Origin: Thermanaerosceptrum fracticalcis
Lineage (GTDB): Bacteria > Bacillota > Peptococcia > DRI-13
NCBI RefSeq assembly: GCF_000746025.2
Contig: NZ_CP045798.1
Location: 3,269,501 to 3,333,500 of the forward strand
DNA length: 64,000 nt
Direction: 5' to 3'
Position 1 is the first letter of the stretch. Each line of letters opens with the position of its first letter. The translations under genes and the position numbers were made by a program. Shown in pieces: positions 62,356 to 64,000 of the stretch. The notes under the pieces are model-generated. The model saw only the letters and a list, made by a program, of their open reading frames with translations, was not told where the DNA came from and ran no database searches.

Positions 62356-64000
62356 ACGGCTCTCAGACATTTGCTCGTAGCCAGTCACTGTATCGGGCAG
62401 TCGTTGCGAGGTACTAATCATGATTGGTATGAAGAAGCGCGGCAGAGTATCAACATACTTGTCCAGGCTGAACAAGGAGAAGGCGAAAGAATTTTCGAGT
62501 CGATTGAGCTAATTAGAGAAGTACTGCAGTTGTCTATCGGCCTTCTTACTGAGCAGGTACAGAAGTACTTTCCAGAGCGTCTGAGTGAATGGGTCATGGG
62601 CTTGGATTCCCTTCGTGACTCTATACTATGGAACACACATTTCGGAATAGGGGAATCCCGTCAAGATTATGATTTTGAGCTTCGGCTATGGGAAACCCTT
62701 GCAAGGATTCCGCAGGTGGGCTCCAAGCTTGCCCCAATATTAAAACGGTGTGCTGAAACCTATGAGAAATCGACATTGCTTAAAGGAGGCTCCCGTTCGG
62801 ATCATTTTATTTGGCTTTCAGCTATTATGGCTAAATGCGGTATGCGTGATGATGCTGATAAGTGGCTCCGCTATGGCATACGGTCATCGCACATATACGG
62901 GTACCACAAGGATATCAATCTTTTATACCTTGTCGATGTCCTCAATCTCGTCAATCAGCGCCAGCCTGAACTGGCACTTGAACGGTGTGCTCGCGTGCTG
63001 TCAATGGTTGACTGGATGCCGCATCTTACGGATGGCAGGGAGACCAAGTGGTTTCCCCAGAAAGCTTTCGCAGCAGTTTTAAAAGTCAATCGGCAGGCCG
63101 CGTTTGATTTGCTAACTCATTTCTCCCGGTCTATAGCAAGATGGAAGATGCAGGATTGCCTTGAGGAATACATTCTTAGTATGGAAGAGGGCGACCCTGA
63201 GTACCTCTGGTGTCTTACGGAGCTCTTTGCCAATCACTTTAGCGAAGATGGTAGGCATTGTAATCAAATTATGGAAACCAGGCAGCACATCGTCGATTTG
63301 GTGCACGAATCCTGTTCAGTAGAAATCTACAATGAATTCGAAAACCGCTTCCGACGCTTCATACTAACGGAGATCACACCTAGGCACTGGCCCGAAGACC
63401 TGAAGAAAGAGCTCGGCATCCCTGGTAGCACTAATGTTAAGAATGACAATGCTGACTCATGGGCTAAGCCGCCATCAGAGTTCAAACTGGATGGTGAAAG
63501 CATAACCATTGAAGGCATAGCTGAGAAATGCCGGGTATCATTTACTGAGTTTCTGAAGACGCTTGACAAGCTGAAGAACCAGAATGAGCATTTTTACGAA
63601 CGAGATCTAGTAAATACCTCCTTAAGACATCATATAATGACCGCTAAGTCATTAGACGACCTTATCCCGATTAAGGAATATGCTGAGTCTGAAGGTCGTT
63701 GGCAGGATGCAGGTGTTATTGAACAATTGGCTGAACGTTTTGTGGAATTCGGAGATCATGCTAACGCCATATCGTGCTTTGGAATGGCTTATGCTTGCTA
63801 TGGAAGCTGGTCCCGTTGGCGAGATAACAGAAAATATCTGGCGGCAATAGCGGCAAGGGATAGACAAACTGCGAAGAAGTTTGTCCTAAAGGAATGCTAT
63901 GAATCAACATGCGGTTCCGGTGGTGGCTATGATACACCGCCTATTGCGGCTTCTGGACTGGATGTGCTGGATGAACCTCAAATGCTTGAGGATGTATTCA
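62356..64000 (+). CDS. Large protein of unknown family, cut at both ends
   Basis: An open frame of at least 548 codons runs from just after the TAG at 62353-62355 to the window end without a stop. The product is helical, with many Trp, Leu and Arg and repeated helix pairs that suggest an alpha-helical repeat domain (for example WLSAIMAKCGMRDDADKWLR near residue 150, and FGDHANAISCFGMAYACYG near 465). I recognise no catalytic motif. No start codon with a ribosome-binding site lies near the left end, so the IS3 element probably cut off the N-terminus. It may be the rest of a large defence ATPase or effector; that is only a guess from location. Confidence 0.7.

Noticed and set aside
62750-63082. 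A 110-codon plus-strand frame starting at an ATG
   Set aside because: It lies in another frame inside the long open frame 62356-64000, which has the better composition and is uninterrupted.

Overview
This is a defence island of a low- to mid-GC Gram-positive bacterium, most likely of the class Clostridia. The evidence is strong AGGAGG-type ribosome-binding sites, frequent GTG and TTG starts, a class I c-di-GMP riboswitch, tandem large serine recombinases of a Firmicutes type, and the protein families present. No rRNA, tRNA or housekeeping gene was found, so genus and species cannot be given.

Layout. 1-8.5 kb: a gene tail, an unknown protein, a small HTH protein, a long Mod/Res (type III-like) restriction-modification pair, a zinc-ribbon protein and a pRiA4b ORF-3-like protein. 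8.6-16.1 kb: an integration module, with an ImmA/IrrE-XRE pair read leftwards, two sigma/ArpU-like regulators, a 53-residue protein, and three tandem serine recombinases of which the middle one lacks its catalytic domain. 16.2-25.1 kb: a second copy of the small HTH gene, then Gabija (gajA-gajB), then a complete qatABCD operon. 25.1-28.2 kb: two copies of a ~148-bp inverted-repeat element flanking a decayed TOTE-type primase gene and an XRE/ImmA-IrrE/PIN toxin-antitoxin set. 28.3-36.2 kb: Wadjet in the order jetD-jetA-jetB-jetC. 36.2-36.9 kb: a Phd/YefM-RelE pair. 36.9-42.9 kb: a non-defence interlude on cyclic di-GMP: riboswitch, cheW fragment, chemoreceptor, and two damaged c-di-GMP turnover genes. 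43-44.3 kb: remnants of a conjugative-element-like region. 44.3-53.4 kb: a type I R-M locus holding an unusual inactive-methyltransferase/specificity fusion, hsdM, rhuM, hsdS, a four-helix-bundle cassette and hsdR. 53.5-55.5 kb: Thoeris (thsA-thsB). 55.5-62.3 kb: a graveyard of insertion sequences (IS91-like with an IS4-like element nested inside, IS66, IS110 and IS3 remnants) plus a second, damaged copy of the ImmA/IrrE-XRE pair. 62.36-64 kb: a long reading frame, cut at both ends, for a large protein I do not recognise.

How it works together. The intact systems cover different layers. Type III and type I R-M act on unmodified DNA. Gabija is a nuclease-helicase pair. Qat is a multi-enzyme phage defence. 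Wadjet cleaves plasmids by loop extrusion. Thoeris is a TIR-made signal that triggers NAD+ depletion. Two toxin-antitoxin sets may stabilise the region. The recombinases and insertion sequences, plus repeated regulatory cassettes (the small HTH gene, the ImmA/IrrE-XRE block, the inverted-repeat element), point to assembly by repeated acquisition. The observations most worth following are the inverted-repeat element between defence systems, the duplicated HTH gene heading two unrelated defence operons, and the catalytically dead M-S fusion in the type I locus.
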